From contig ONEF01000003.1 in assembly GCA_900316795.1 (NCBI GenBank), positions 205,302 through 269,301 on the forward strand: 64,000 bases of DNA, given 5' to 3'. Origin of the DNA: an uncultured Bacteroidales bacterium (GTDB lineage: Bacteria; Bacteroidota; Bacteroidia; Bacteroidales; UBA932). Below the pieces are notes generated by a model. It was given only the letters and a program-made list of their open reading frames with translations, did not search any database and had not been told where the DNA came from. Shown piece after piece: positions 9,675 to 17,391 of this stretch (position 1 is its first letter; each line of letters starts with the position of its first letter). A program made the translations under genes and the position numbers.

Positions 9675-9699
9675 TATATTTGTAGTGAATACAAATATA
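9675..9699. promoter_or_regulatory. Back-to-back -7 elements for tdk and the acidic-protein gene
   Basis: TATATTTGTA (9675-9684) and TACAAATATA (9690-9699) form a perfect 10-bp inverted repeat with a 5-base spacer. Each arm is a TAnnTTTG -7 element, one for each direction. The plus-strand element has a TTTG at 9649-9652, a slightly long 22-base spacing. No good -33 is seen for the minus strand. Confidence 0.55.
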
Positions 9700-9743
9700 G
9701 GAAATATAGTGTACACCTATATTCCAAACAAAAATTTAAAGCT

Positions 9744-10877
9744 ATGGAAGAGAAAAAAGGGATTCTGTCCGCTATCGCTGAAACGCTCAGGCAATATGAG
9801 CTGAACCAGTCAGACGACAAAGACAGTCAGGCAATTGCCCTGGAGGAGAAACTTGAAGAGATAGCCAAGATGATTTCTTCTCTCAGCGACAGGGTTGACA
9901 ACCTTAGCAGCCGCGTCAACAATATCGGCGAGAAGGTGGATTCTCTCGCTGCCGCTCCGGTATTCGACGCCAAAGAGGAGATAGCTGAAGAAGAGGTCAC
10001 TCATACCGTAGAACCTGTATTCGATGTTCATAACCCGGAAGACGTGGACAACACATTCCATCTTATGGAAGATGAGTTTGAACCTGAGTTTGAAGAAGAC
10101 GGAGAAACCACAGAGAAGGCTCATTGCTATAGTCAAGCAGAGAACGATGCCCAAGACACTCAGGCAGAGGAGAATGTTAATGAGGAAGTGATGGAAGCCG
10201 AGGATGATATTATTAACAGCGAAAACGGGAATCCAAATGAAGTAGAGATAGATGATGCTGATGATGAAGAAGATGAAGAAGATGAAGAAGATGATGATGA
10301 GGTAGAAGTTGCTGATGAGGATGAAGGTGTTGATGAGGTAGAGGTTGCCGATGAGGCTGATGAGGATGAAGGTGTTGATGAGGTAGAGGTTGCCGATGAG
10401 GCTGATGAGGCTGAAGGTGTTGATGAGGTAGAAGTCGCTGATGATGCCGATGAGACAGATGAGGTTGAAGAGGCCGAAGAGACTGATGGTATGCTTCCTG
10501 ATAAAAGTGATGATGAGGATGATACAGAGGATGCAGGCAGAGACTTTGAGGTAGCGGAAGAAGGCATCGCGGAAGAGACAATCGCTGAGAATAAGGCAGA
10601 AGGCAAGAGAGACTGGTACGACTGGGAATACGATTATCCTGCCGAATATGTGGATGACATAATGGGATGCATGGGCATCAACGACAAACTGGAGTTTGTA
10701 AGGGAACTCTTCCACTCTGACCCGATGCTGTTTGACAGCCAGATGAAGGAGATTGACACCATGCCTAACTTCAAGGCTATCGTGCAGTTCTTCCGCATGG
10801 CCCATCCTGAATGGGATGAAAGCAGCGACACCGTTTACAGGCTCTATATGTACATCCGCCGCAAGTTCCGCAAATAG
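9744..10877 (+). CDS. Acidic repeat protein with a C-terminal helical domain
   Basis: A 377-residue cytoplasmic protein of unknown function. The start at 9744 is chosen because the sequence further upstream would overlap the tdk gene and its promoter. Residues 1-75 form a likely coiled coil (SLSDRVDNLSSRVNNIGEKV). Residues about 80-290 are extremely acidic and contain tandem 15-residue repeats of the type DEVEVADEADEDEGV. The C-terminal 85 residues form a compact helical domain with GINDKLEFVRELFHSDPMLF. Bacteroidales proteins with a related C-terminal INDR-LF-RELF motif are common but not characterised. It precedes rsmI by 30 bases. No signal peptide is seen. Confidence 0.8.
   Translation: MEEKKGILSAIAETLRQYELNQSDDKDSQAIALEEKLEEIAKMISSLSDRVDNLSSRVNNIGEKVDSLAAAPVFDAKEEIAEEEVTHTVEPVFDVHNPEDVDNTFHLMEDEFEPEFEEDGETTEKAHCYSQAENDAQDTQAEENVNEEVMEAEDDIINSENGNPNEVEIDDADDEEDEEDEEDDDEVEVADEDEGVDEVEVADEADEDEGVDEVEVADEADEAEGVDEVEVADDADETDEVEEAEETDGMLPDKSDDEDDTEDAGRDFEVAEEGIAEETIAENKAEGKRDWYDWEYDYPAEYVDDIMGCMGINDKLEFVRELFHSDPMLFDSQMKEIDTMPNFKAIVQFFRMAHPEWDESSDTVYRLYMYIRRKFRK
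10296..10460 (+). repeat. In-frame 45-bp tandem repeat
   Basis: Inside the acidic gene, units start at 10296 (36 bp), 10332 (45 bp), 10377 (45 bp) and 10422 (partial). They encode DEVEVADEADEDEGV-type repeats. The units at 10332 and 10377 are nearly identical at the DNA level, which suggests recent slippage and likely length variation between strains. Confidence 0.85.
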
Positions 10878-10907
10878 ATTTTAACCAAAGCTAAACAGAT
10901 CAAGCAA

Positions 10908-11693
10908 ATGCAAATGAAAACGGACTGCGGGAAGCTTTTCCTTGTACCTACACCTGTGGGGAATCTGGACGATATGACTTTCAGGGCTGTAAAGGTGCTC
11001 AGCGATGTGGATGTCATCTATGCGGAAGATACCCGCACCTCCAGCGTACTGCTCAAGAAGTATGGCATTTCCACCCACATGGAAAGCTACCATAAGTTCA
11101 ACGAGCACAAACGTACTGAAAGCATTTGCCAGAGGATTCTTGAAGGGCAGAACGCGGCTCTTGTAACGGATGCGGGTTCTCCCGGGATTTCCGATCCTGG
11201 TTTCCTTGTAACCAGAGCATGTATAGAAAAAGGCATAGAGGTGGAAGCCCTGCCCGGTGCTACCGCTTTTGTACCGGCACTTACCATGAGCGGACTTCCG
11301 TCTGACCGCTTTATCTTTGAGGGTTTCCTGCCCCAGAAAAAAGGCCGTCAGACAAAGATCAAGATGGTAGCCCAGAACACTGCTACGACTATAGTCTATG
11401 AATCACCTTACAGGCTGCTCAAACTTCTGGAGAGTCTGAAGGAATTTGCCGGAGGAAGCCGGTTGGCAGCCGTATGCCGGGAAATCAGCAAAATACACAA
11501 CGAGTGCAGAAGAGGCACTCTGGATGAGCTTATAGAATGGTTCACGGAAAATGAACCTAAAGGAGAAATTGTTGTTGTCATAGAAGGGAAAGACAATGGG
11601 AAAGATGAGGATGAAGATTTTGAAAGGAATGAGATTCTGGAGAAGAGGGGCGGAAAACTCCAGCACAAAACAGATAGAAAATCAAGAAGATAA
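10908..11693 (+). CDS. rsmI: 16S rRNA (cytidine-1402-2'-O)-methyltransferase
   Basis: A SAM-dependent methyltransferase of the tetrapyrrole-methylase fold that modifies C1402 of 16S rRNA. Family hallmarks are all present: LFLVPTPVGNLDDMTFRAV at the N-terminus, AEDTRTS, LVTDAGSPGISDPG near residues 84-97, and ALPGATAFVPAL. The rather lysine/glutamate-rich tail after about residue 235 is longer than usual. An ATG at 10914 is an equally possible start. The 3' end overlaps the start of the helix-hairpin-helix gene in another frame. Confidence 0.93.
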   Translation: MQMKTDCGKLFLVPTPVGNLDDMTFRAVKVLSDVDVIYAEDTRTSSVLLKKYGISTHMESYHKFNEHKRTESICQRILEGQNAALVTDAGSPGISDPGFLVTRACIEKGIEVEALPGATAFVPALTMSGLPSDRFIFEGFLPQKKGRQTKIKMVAQNTATTIVYESPYRLLKLLESLKEFAGGSRLAAVCREISKIHNECRRGTLDELIEWFTENEPKGEIVVVIEGKDNGKDEDEDFERNEILEKRGGKLQHKTDRKSRR

Positions 11694-12843
11694 CCAGGAG
11701 TATCAACAGAAAGGCAGACTGGCAGGCAGGCACGTCAGTGACACAACAGCCCGTGGGGTCATCGGTATGATGGCCTTGATACTCGTCTTTCAGGCCGTAA
11801 CTTTTACAATCCATAAATGTCAGGGAGATGAAACCTCCCAAAGCAAAAGCCAGGAACATGACAGCTCCGGCTTTGCAGACTATTATTCCAGGAGTTCGTT
11901 CTCAGGGAACGGAACCCCCGGCGAAATCAAACGCCACAGCCGTGCTGATTCAGGCACCCTATCCGGAAGGAAAAAATACGCGCTGTTCCCATTCAATCCA
12001 AATACCATCACTTTGGACAGCCTCCAGCTCCTCGGGTTTTCAAAAAAACAGGCCCTGACTATCATCCACTACAGAGAAAAAGGCGGCCGCTTCCGCAGAA
12101 AAGAAGACTTCTCAAAGATGTACACCGTCAGCCGGGAGAAGTACCTGGAACTTGAACCATACATTATCATACCAAAAACAGAGGAAGAAGCACCAACGGC
12201 AGCTTCAGTATCATTCAGAAGATACAACACGGAAAAGAAACCTGCAGCACCTTCAACCTCTACTACTTCTGCAACTTCTTCTGCAACTTCTTCTGCAACT
12301 TCTTCAGCATCTGCTTCTTCTGCAGCTTCAAAGCTACTCCATATATCTGAGAACTCCGTGGCAGAAAATTCTTCTTCTGCGACATATAGCTCAGACCCTT
12401 CCCCTGGAGGTTCCAGCAATGGCGGCTGGAAGACCCCAAGGCCCAAAGTCTATATAGACTTGAATGAAGCAGACAGTGCCGCACTGCTCTCCGTAAGAGG
12501 CATCGGCCCCTATTTCTGCAAAGCCATCCTTTCATACAGGAAGTCGCTGGGCAGTTTTGCAAACATAGATCAGCTTCTGGAAATCAAGGGAATGGACCAG
12601 GAGAAGTTTGACCGTATCAAAGACCAGGTATTTGTCCATCCCGGAGGAATCCTAAAATTTTCCATCGCAGAGGCAAGCCGGGCATTTCTTGAAAGGCATC
12701 CGTATATTGGTTCATACAATGCGAGAGGCATAGCTCTGTTTCTGGAAACACACTCCAAAGAAGAGTGCACGCTCAAGGCTTTGGTGGAAAACAGAATCCT
12801 CTCTCCTGAAGACACCCTCAGACTCCACCCCTACATACGTTGA
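11629..12843 (+). CDS. Membrane-anchored helix-hairpin-helix (ComEA-like) protein
   Basis: A protein of about 404 residues. It has a short basic N-terminus (MRFWRRG), one membrane helix (about residues 43-62, GVIGMMALILVFQAVTF), a disordered Ser/Thr/Ala linker, and several helix-hairpin-helix motifs. The clearest is DLNEADSAALLSVRGIGPYF with YRKSLGSFANIDQLLEIKG. An earlier one is FNPNTITLDSLQLLGFSKKQ. Such proteins bind DNA and include ComEA, which takes part in DNA uptake; here function is inferred from fold only. The start at 11629 resembles Bacteroidetes homologues and overlaps rsmI by 65 bases. A longer form from 11596 is possible. Confidence 0.78.
   Translation: MRFWRRGAENSSTKQIENQEDNQEYQQKGRLAGRHVSDTTARGVIGMMALILVFQAVTFTIHKCQGDETSQSKSQEHDSSGFADYYSRSSFSGNGTPGEIKRHSRADSGTLSGRKKYALFPFNPNTITLDSLQLLGFSKKQALTIIHYREKGGRFRRKEDFSKMYTVSREKYLELEPYIIIPKTEEEAPTAASVSFRRYNTEKKPAAPSTSTTSATSSATSSATSSASASSAASKLLHISENSVAENSSSATYSSDPSPGGSSNGGWKTPRPKVYIDLNEADSAALLSVRGIGPYFCKAILSYRKSLGSFANIDQLLEIKGMDQEKFDRIKDQVFVHPGGILKFSIAEASRAFLERHPYIGSYNARGIALFLETHSKEECTLKALVENRILSPEDTLRLHPYIR
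12271..12306 (+). repeat. 12-bp tandem repeat coding for a Ser/Ala/Thr linker
   Basis: Three consecutive copies of GCAACTTCTTCT (the last with one change) encode ATSS repeats within the linker of the helix-hairpin-helix protein. Similar degenerate units continue to about 12330. Confidence 0.8.
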
Positions 12844-12850
12844 TTTTTAA

Positions 12851-13115
12851 GATTCGTGTCCAGCTGTCCCGATTTTCGCACCTCCTGGACACGTTGAGCG
12901 GGGATTCGTGTCCAGCTGTCCCGGTTTTTGCACCTCATGGACACGTTGGGCTGAGATTCGTGTCCAGCTGTCCCAGTTTTCGCACCTCCTGGACATGTTA
13001 GGCGGGGATTCATGTCCAGCTGTCCCAGTTTTCGCACCTCCTGGACACGTTTGGCGTGGATTCATACGTTGGGCGTGGATTCGTTCGTTGGATGGGGATT
13101 CGTACGTTGGGTGGC
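12851..13115. repeat. Intergenic array of 52-bp repeats with palindromic core, then 19-bp units
   Basis: The 412-base gap between the helix-hairpin-helix gene and the ABC ATPase gene holds four 52-bp repeats starting at 12851, 12903, 12955 and 13007, exactly in phase. Each contains a 33-bp core bounded by the inverted repeat GTCCAG/CTGGAC, extended in some copies to CGTGTCCAG/CTGGACACG. From 13059 three 19-bp units follow (13059, 13078, 13097) that equal the 52-bp unit without its 33-bp core. No convincing gene lies here; open frames on either strand simply read through the repeats. Confidence 0.9.
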
Positions 13116-13134
13116 TGATTGTTCTTGGGGATTG

Positions 13135-13164
13135 TTTGATGTGGGGTTTCATTCATTATCTTTG
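13135..13164 (+). promoter_or_regulatory. Promoter of the NatA/NatB-like exporter operon
   Basis: TTTG at 13135-13138 and TATCTTTG at 13157-13164, separated by 18 bases, fit the Bacteroidetes promoter pattern. It lies just after the repeat array and leaves a leader of about 85 bases before the ATG at 13256. Confidence 0.6.
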
Positions 13165-13255
13165 CAGATGGAACAAATGTCAGAATCTGAACCGGATTCT
13201 ACGGCTGTTTTTTGAGATACACTTCTGCGAATGTTGTTTAGATAAACTTTTTTAT

Positions 13256-14257
13256 ATGGGATTCATTAGTTGTGAAAACGTGGTCAAGAAGTTCGGCAGC
13301 TTCACGGCGCTGGACCATATCAACCTGGAGATTCCTCAAGGGAAAATCTTCGGTTTTCTTGGACCTAACGGTGCCGGCAAGACCACTCTTATCAGAATCA
13401 TCAACCGCATCACGCTTCCAACTGAGGGCCGGGTGCTTTTCAATGGAAGGGAACTGAAACTCAGCGATATAGAAAACATTGGCTATCTTCCTGAAGAGCG
13501 CGGGCTCTACAAGAAGATGAAGGTGGGCGAACAGGCCGTGTATCTGGCCCGGCTGAAAGGCCTCTCCAGGGCTGATGCCACAAGAGAACTGATGATATGG
13601 TTCCAGAAGTTCGGAATCCAGCCTTGGTGGAACAAGAAAGTTGAGGAACTCAGCAAGGGTATGGCGCAGAAGATCCAGTTCATCACCACAGTACTTCACA
13701 AGCCTCAGCTGCTGATTCTGGACGAGCCTTTCTCCGGCTTTGACCCTATCAACGTGAGCCTCATCCGCGATGAGATACTGCGCATGAAATCTGAGGGTTG
13801 CACGATAATCCTCTCTACCCACAACATGGAGTCTGTTGAGGAACTCTGCGATGAGATAGCTCTTGTGAACAAAGCCAAACTGGTGATTTCTGGAAACGTG
13901 GACCAGATCCGCAAGGAGCATGGCCACAACCGTGTGGAAGTCTGCTACAGGGCAGAGACAGCTGATGGAGTTATGGCAGCGGACGGTGGAACCGGAAGGC
14001 TTCAGTCGGTTGAAGGGCTGTTCTCCGTGTTCTCAACTGAAAACACCAAGAACGGGCTCAGGAGCGTCCTGGACATCTGCAAAGATGCCTCAAGCAGGAA
14101 CGTCCTCTCCGAGATTTCCAGGCAGGTGGAGATTGTTTCATATCAGCCGCTTATGCCAAAGATGAACGAGATATTCATCAAGCTGGTCGGAGAAAGCGGA
14201 GGAGCAACATCGCAGAGTATAGAAGATTACCGTAAGTCAGACCCTAAAAACAGATAG
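13256..14257 (+). CDS. ABC transporter ATP-binding protein (NatA-like)
   Basis: A 333-residue ATPase subunit of an ABC-2 exporter. It has Walker A GPNGAGKTT (about residues 39-47), a variant signature LSKGMAQ, Walker B LLILDEPFSGFDP, and an H-loop STHN. The C-terminal domain of about 100 residues after residue 225 is as found in NatA-like ATPases. The reading frame is open further upstream into the repeats, but homology begins at MGFISCENVVKKFGSFTALD, so 13256 is taken as start. The permease gene follows after 2 bases, so the two products should form one transporter, as in NatAB sodium or drug exporters. The substrate is unknown. Confidence 0.9.
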   Translation: MGFISCENVVKKFGSFTALDHINLEIPQGKIFGFLGPNGAGKTTLIRIINRITLPTEGRVLFNGRELKLSDIENIGYLPEERGLYKKMKVGEQAVYLARLKGLSRADATRELMIWFQKFGIQPWWNKKVEELSKGMAQKIQFITTVLHKPQLLILDEPFSGFDPINVSLIRDEILRMKSEGCTIILSTHNMESVEELCDEIALVNKAKLVISGNVDQIRKEHGHNRVEVCYRAETADGVMAADGGTGRLQSVEGLFSVFSTENTKNGLRSVLDICKDASSRNVLSEISRQVEIVSYQPLMPKMNEIFIKLVGESGGATSQSIEDYRKSDPKNR

Positions 14258-14259
14258 AT

Positions 14260-15687
14260 ATGAGCAAGATTGGAATAATAATAGCCAGGGAATACTCCAC
14301 AAGAGTAAAGAAAAAGAGTTTCATCATCGGTACGTTCCTGGTGCCTATATTGTTTGCGCTTATGTTTGTCATTCCGATGCTGATTGCTATGTACTCTTCT
14401 GACAACAAGGTCCGTACTATTGCCGTTGACGACCAGTCCGGGATTGTTGCCCAAAAGCTGGAAAACAAGGAAAACATCACCTACAGCGTTATAGACCATT
14501 CCATCGCCGAGCAGATAAAGAAAGATCTTCCCTCCTCCAGCAACTACTACGCCTTGCTTCAGATTTCTGCCATGGATTCTCTGATGAACTCCGAGGTTTC
14601 AATCTTCTGTTCCGAACAGGTGAGCATATCTCTCAAAGACCAGATTCAGAGCCAGGTGAATGAAATCCTCTCTGCAAATAAACTTGCATCATACAACATC
14701 CCGGACCTGGAAAACGTACTGAAAAACATCAGAAACAACGCCACAGTCAAGACTCTTCAGGTTGGGAAGGATGATGAAGAAGGCAAGGAAACTTCTGTGG
14801 GAGCCTATATGGCAATAGGTTACATATCCAGTTTCATAATCTACATGTTTATCTTCATGTTCGGAAGCATGGTGATGCAGGGCGTTATTGAGGAGAAGAA
14901 CAACAGGATCATAGAAGTGATTGTTTCTTCAGTAAAGCCTATGCAGCTGATGATAGGGAAAATCGTGGGTATAGCCCTGGTGGCCCTCACGCAGTTCATG
15001 GCCTGGATAGTTCTCACCTTCCTTATTGTAACCGGTGTGAGCATGGCTACCGGAGCCTCCAGCACATCTATTGTCAAGCAGGGTGTCCAAGCCCAGACAA
15101 ACATGCCTGGTATGGATATGTCTGAACTCAACGCCTCAGGAATGGAGGTTGCCGGCATTGACGCATCAGTTCTTGCAGAAACATCAGAAAACGCTTCTGA
15201 TTCCTCAGCGATAAATGAGGGGCTGAATGCCATCGCCCCTATCATGAACACGCTCAAGCAGATGAACATTCTCGGAATCATCGGTACTTTCATCCTTTAC
15301 TTTATTCTTGGTTATTTGCTGTACGCCAGTATGTTTGCTGCAGTGGGCGCCTGTGTGGACAACCAGGCTGACACCCAACAGCTCCTGCTTCCTATAACCA
15401 TTCCGCTCATCATAGGACTGTTCATAATGATGAGCGCGTTCCAGAATCCGAATTCCACTGCTGCAGTCTGGGGCTCCATAATTCCTTTCACCTCCCCTAT
15501 GGTCATGGTGGCAAGGTTCGCCTACGGAGTTCCTGCTTGGCAGTATATCCTTTCAGTGGCACTGCTTGTCGGGACATTCCTGTTCATGGGATGGCTCAGC
15601 GCCAAAATCTACCGTATAGGCATTCTCTCATACGGTAAGAAAGCCAGTTGGAAGGAGATATTCAAATGGCTTAAATTCAAGGATTAG
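14260..15687 (+). CDS. ABC-2 transporter permease (NatB-like)
   Basis: A 475-residue permease with one N-terminal helix (about residues 21-45), an extracytoplasmic domain of about 140 residues, and a C-terminal block of about five helices. The segment EEKNNRIIEVIVSSVKPMQLMIGKI is typical of the NatB/YhaP family. A Ser/Met-rich periplasmic loop (about residues 265-320) is inserted between the second and third helices of this block. It forms an operon with the ATPase gene immediately upstream. The 5'-nucleotidase genes follow 15 bases later and may be co-transcribed. Confidence 0.9.
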   Translation: MSKIGIIIAREYSTRVKKKSFIIGTFLVPILFALMFVIPMLIAMYSSDNKVRTIAVDDQSGIVAQKLENKENITYSVIDHSIAEQIKKDLPSSSNYYALLQISAMDSLMNSEVSIFCSEQVSISLKDQIQSQVNEILSANKLASYNIPDLENVLKNIRNNATVKTLQVGKDDEEGKETSVGAYMAIGYISSFIIYMFIFMFGSMVMQGVIEEKNNRIIEVIVSSVKPMQLMIGKIVGIALVALTQFMAWIVLTFLIVTGVSMATGASSTSIVKQGVQAQTNMPGMDMSELNASGMEVAGIDASVLAETSENASDSSAINEGLNAIAPIMNTLKQMNILGIIGTFILYFILGYLLYASMFAAVGACVDNQADTQQLLLPITIPLIIGLFIMMSAFQNPNSTAAVWGSIIPFTSPMVMVARFAYGVPAWQYILSVALLVGTFLFMGWLSAKIYRIGILSYGKKASWKEIFKWLKFKD

Positions 15688-15702
15688 ACAAAAGATACAA
15701 AA

Positions 15703-16554
15703 ATGAAAAAACGGAATATCAGCTTGCTCTTCCTGGCAGTTTCCGTGCTTTCCCTTTGCTTTTCGGCAGAGACGGCCACGGCTCAGAGAGTCAAAAAGGC
15801 GGAGTACTCCGGGCAAGAGCTCAACAACCAGGTCATAAAGAAGATGACCTGGACAACCGTAACCATCGACAAACGGTTTGAGGCTTCTGACTCTGACAAT
15901 CTGAAGACAACGGCAGTCATAGCCAAATACAAACCGGAAGTTGACAAATACATGGAACCGATAGGATACTGCCCAAACGGTCTCCTCAGGGGATATCCTG
16001 TTGCCCCATTGTCCAACTGGGCGTCTGACGCTTATCTGGAATATGCCCAGAATTACATAGATACCACATCCCGCACAGACATAGACAAGAACATAAAGAT
16101 AGACTTCTCCCTCATGAACTTTGGCGGGATCCGTACTGAAATGCCTAAGGGCAACGTGTCCAAATATGACATCCTCTCCATCTTTCCTTTTGACAACTTC
16201 CTCGTGATTGAGGAGCTTGACGGAGACAAGGTGCAGATGCTGATGGAGTTCTTCGCCAAGACAAGGGGCCAGGTGATGAGCAATGTGAAGCTCCGCACTG
16301 AAGGAGGAGAGGTCAAGGAGTGCCTGATCGGCGGGCAGCCTCTGGATCCAAACCGCAAGTATGTGGTGGCAACGATAGACTTCCTCTACAACGGAGGAGA
16401 CAATGTCTATCCGCTCAAATACAGCAACTGGGTCATCGAGACGGACAAGAAACTGATGAACGTTTTCATAGAATACATACAGAGTCTGACAAGACAGGGA
16501 AAGAACATTGAGGCCGCCATAGATGACAGACTTATAACAGACGGGAGGAAATAA
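15703..16554 (+). CDS. 5'-nucleotidase C-terminal domain protein
   Basis: A 283-residue exported protein with a Sec signal peptide (about residues 1-27, ending ATAQ). The remainder matches the substrate-binding C-terminal domain of UshA-type 5'-nucleotidases, with NFGGIRTEMPKGNVSKYDI, IFPFDNFLVI and NGGDNVYPLK. The metallophosphatase half is encoded by the next gene, 2 bases away and in reverse domain order. The two products probably combine in the periplasm to hydrolyse nucleotides or related phosphoesters. Confidence 0.88.
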   Translation: MKKRNISLLFLAVSVLSLCFSAETATAQRVKKAEYSGQELNNQVIKKMTWTTVTIDKRFEASDSDNLKTTAVIAKYKPEVDKYMEPIGYCPNGLLRGYPVAPLSNWASDAYLEYAQNYIDTTSRTDIDKNIKIDFSLMNFGGIRTEMPKGNVSKYDILSIFPFDNFLVIEELDGDKVQMLMEFFAKTRGQVMSNVKLRTEGGEVKECLIGGQPLDPNRKYVVATIDFLYNGGDNVYPLKYSNWVIETDKKLMNVFIEYIQSLTRQGKNIEAAIDDRLITDGRK

Positions 16555-16556
16555 CC

Positions 16557-17378
16557 ATGAAAAAGACAATATTGCTTATAGCCTCAGCGATTCTTTCACT
16601 TTCAGCCTATTCCCAGGATCTTGTAATCCTGCACACCAACGACACCCACAGCCAGATAGAGCCTCTGTCCTCCGGCAACTACAAAGGAAGGGGCGGAGTG
16701 GATCGCAGAGAAAAATACATCAGCCAGGTAAGGGCAGAAAACAAGAACGTGATACTTCTGGATGCCGGAGACTTCTCCCAGGGCACGCCTTATTTCACTC
16801 TTTTCAAGGGGGATGCTGAAATTGAGCTGATGAACGCTCTCGGAGTGGATGCCGCAACCTTCGGCAACCACGAGTTTGACAACGGGCCGGAGGAGCTTGC
16901 AAGAAGGATCAAGATGGCCAACTTTCCTGTAGTCAATGCCAACTACAAACTGTCCGGCACACCTCTTGACGGTCTTGTCGCCCCTTATACCGTGATAGAT
17001 AGAGGAGGAAAGAGGATTGGCGTCATCGGCCTGAGCGTAAGGCTGACAGGGCTCGTGAACCCGACCAAGATCGGGAAGATGAAATACCAGCACCCTTACA
17101 AGATTGTGGACAGGCTCGCCCGCAAACTGAGGAAATCTGAAAAATGTGACCTTGTAATACTTCTTACCCACTGCGGCTTCAACGACGGAAAGGAGCAGAA
17201 CCCTGATGACTGCCTTATAGCCAAAAACACGGAAGGCGTGGACATCATCATCGGCGGGCACTCGCATACTTTCATAAAGAAACCTGCTATCGTTGAAAGC
17301 AAGACAGGAAAGAAAGTGATGGTGGTCCAGGCCGGATGCAAGGGAGAAGAGGTCGGACGAATAGATATATGGTTCTGA
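16557..17378 (+). CDS. Metallophosphoesterase, catalytic half of a 5'-nucleotidase
   Basis: A 273-residue exported calcineurin-like phosphoesterase with a signal peptide (residues 1-19, SAYSQ). Metal-binding motifs are in order: HTNDTHSQIEP (about residues 25-35), DAGDFSQGT, GNHEFDNG and GGHSHTF. The protein ends right after the catalytic domain, and its nucleotide-binding partner domain is the preceding gene. The gene is convergent with the histidine kinase, whose stop codon lies 13 bases away. Confidence 0.9.
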   Translation: MKKTILLIASAILSLSAYSQDLVILHTNDTHSQIEPLSSGNYKGRGGVDRREKYISQVRAENKNVILLDAGDFSQGTPYFTLFKGDAEIELMNALGVDAATFGNHEFDNGPEELARRIKMANFPVVNANYKLSGTPLDGLVAPYTVIDRGGKRIGVIGLSVRLTGLVNPTKIGKMKYQHPYKIVDRLARKLRKSEKCDLVILLTHCGFNDGKEQNPDDCLIAKNTEGVDIIIGGHSHTFIKKPAIVESKTGKKVMVVQAGCKGEEVGRIDIWF

Positions 17379-17391
17379 CAAAGAACCGTCT

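Noticed and set aside
10160..10606. Serine-rich open frame on the minus strand
   Set aside because: It is the other antisense frame of the Asp/Glu repeat. The serine runs are an artefact of repeat composition.
9810..10805. 331-codon open frame opposite the acidic gene
   Set aside because: It is the antisense of GAT/GAA-rich repeats and gives low-complexity Ile/Leu/Phe sequence. The plus-strand gene has a promoter and a conserved C-terminal domain.
12851..13115. CRISPR array
   Set aside because: The sequences between the conserved parts are themselves repeated and are too short to be spacers. No cas genes are nearby.
12831..13152. Open frames on the minus strand through the 52-bp repeats
   Set aside because: They only translate the tandem repeats in several phases (for example TGTAGHES and GQLDTN). 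The 52-bp period is not a multiple of 3, so the frame changes with each unit. No start signal or conserved domain is present.
15628..16569. 313-codon open frame opposite the 5'-nucleotidase C-domain gene
   Set aside because: The plus strand has a signal peptide and a recognised domain. The antisense translation matches no known plan.
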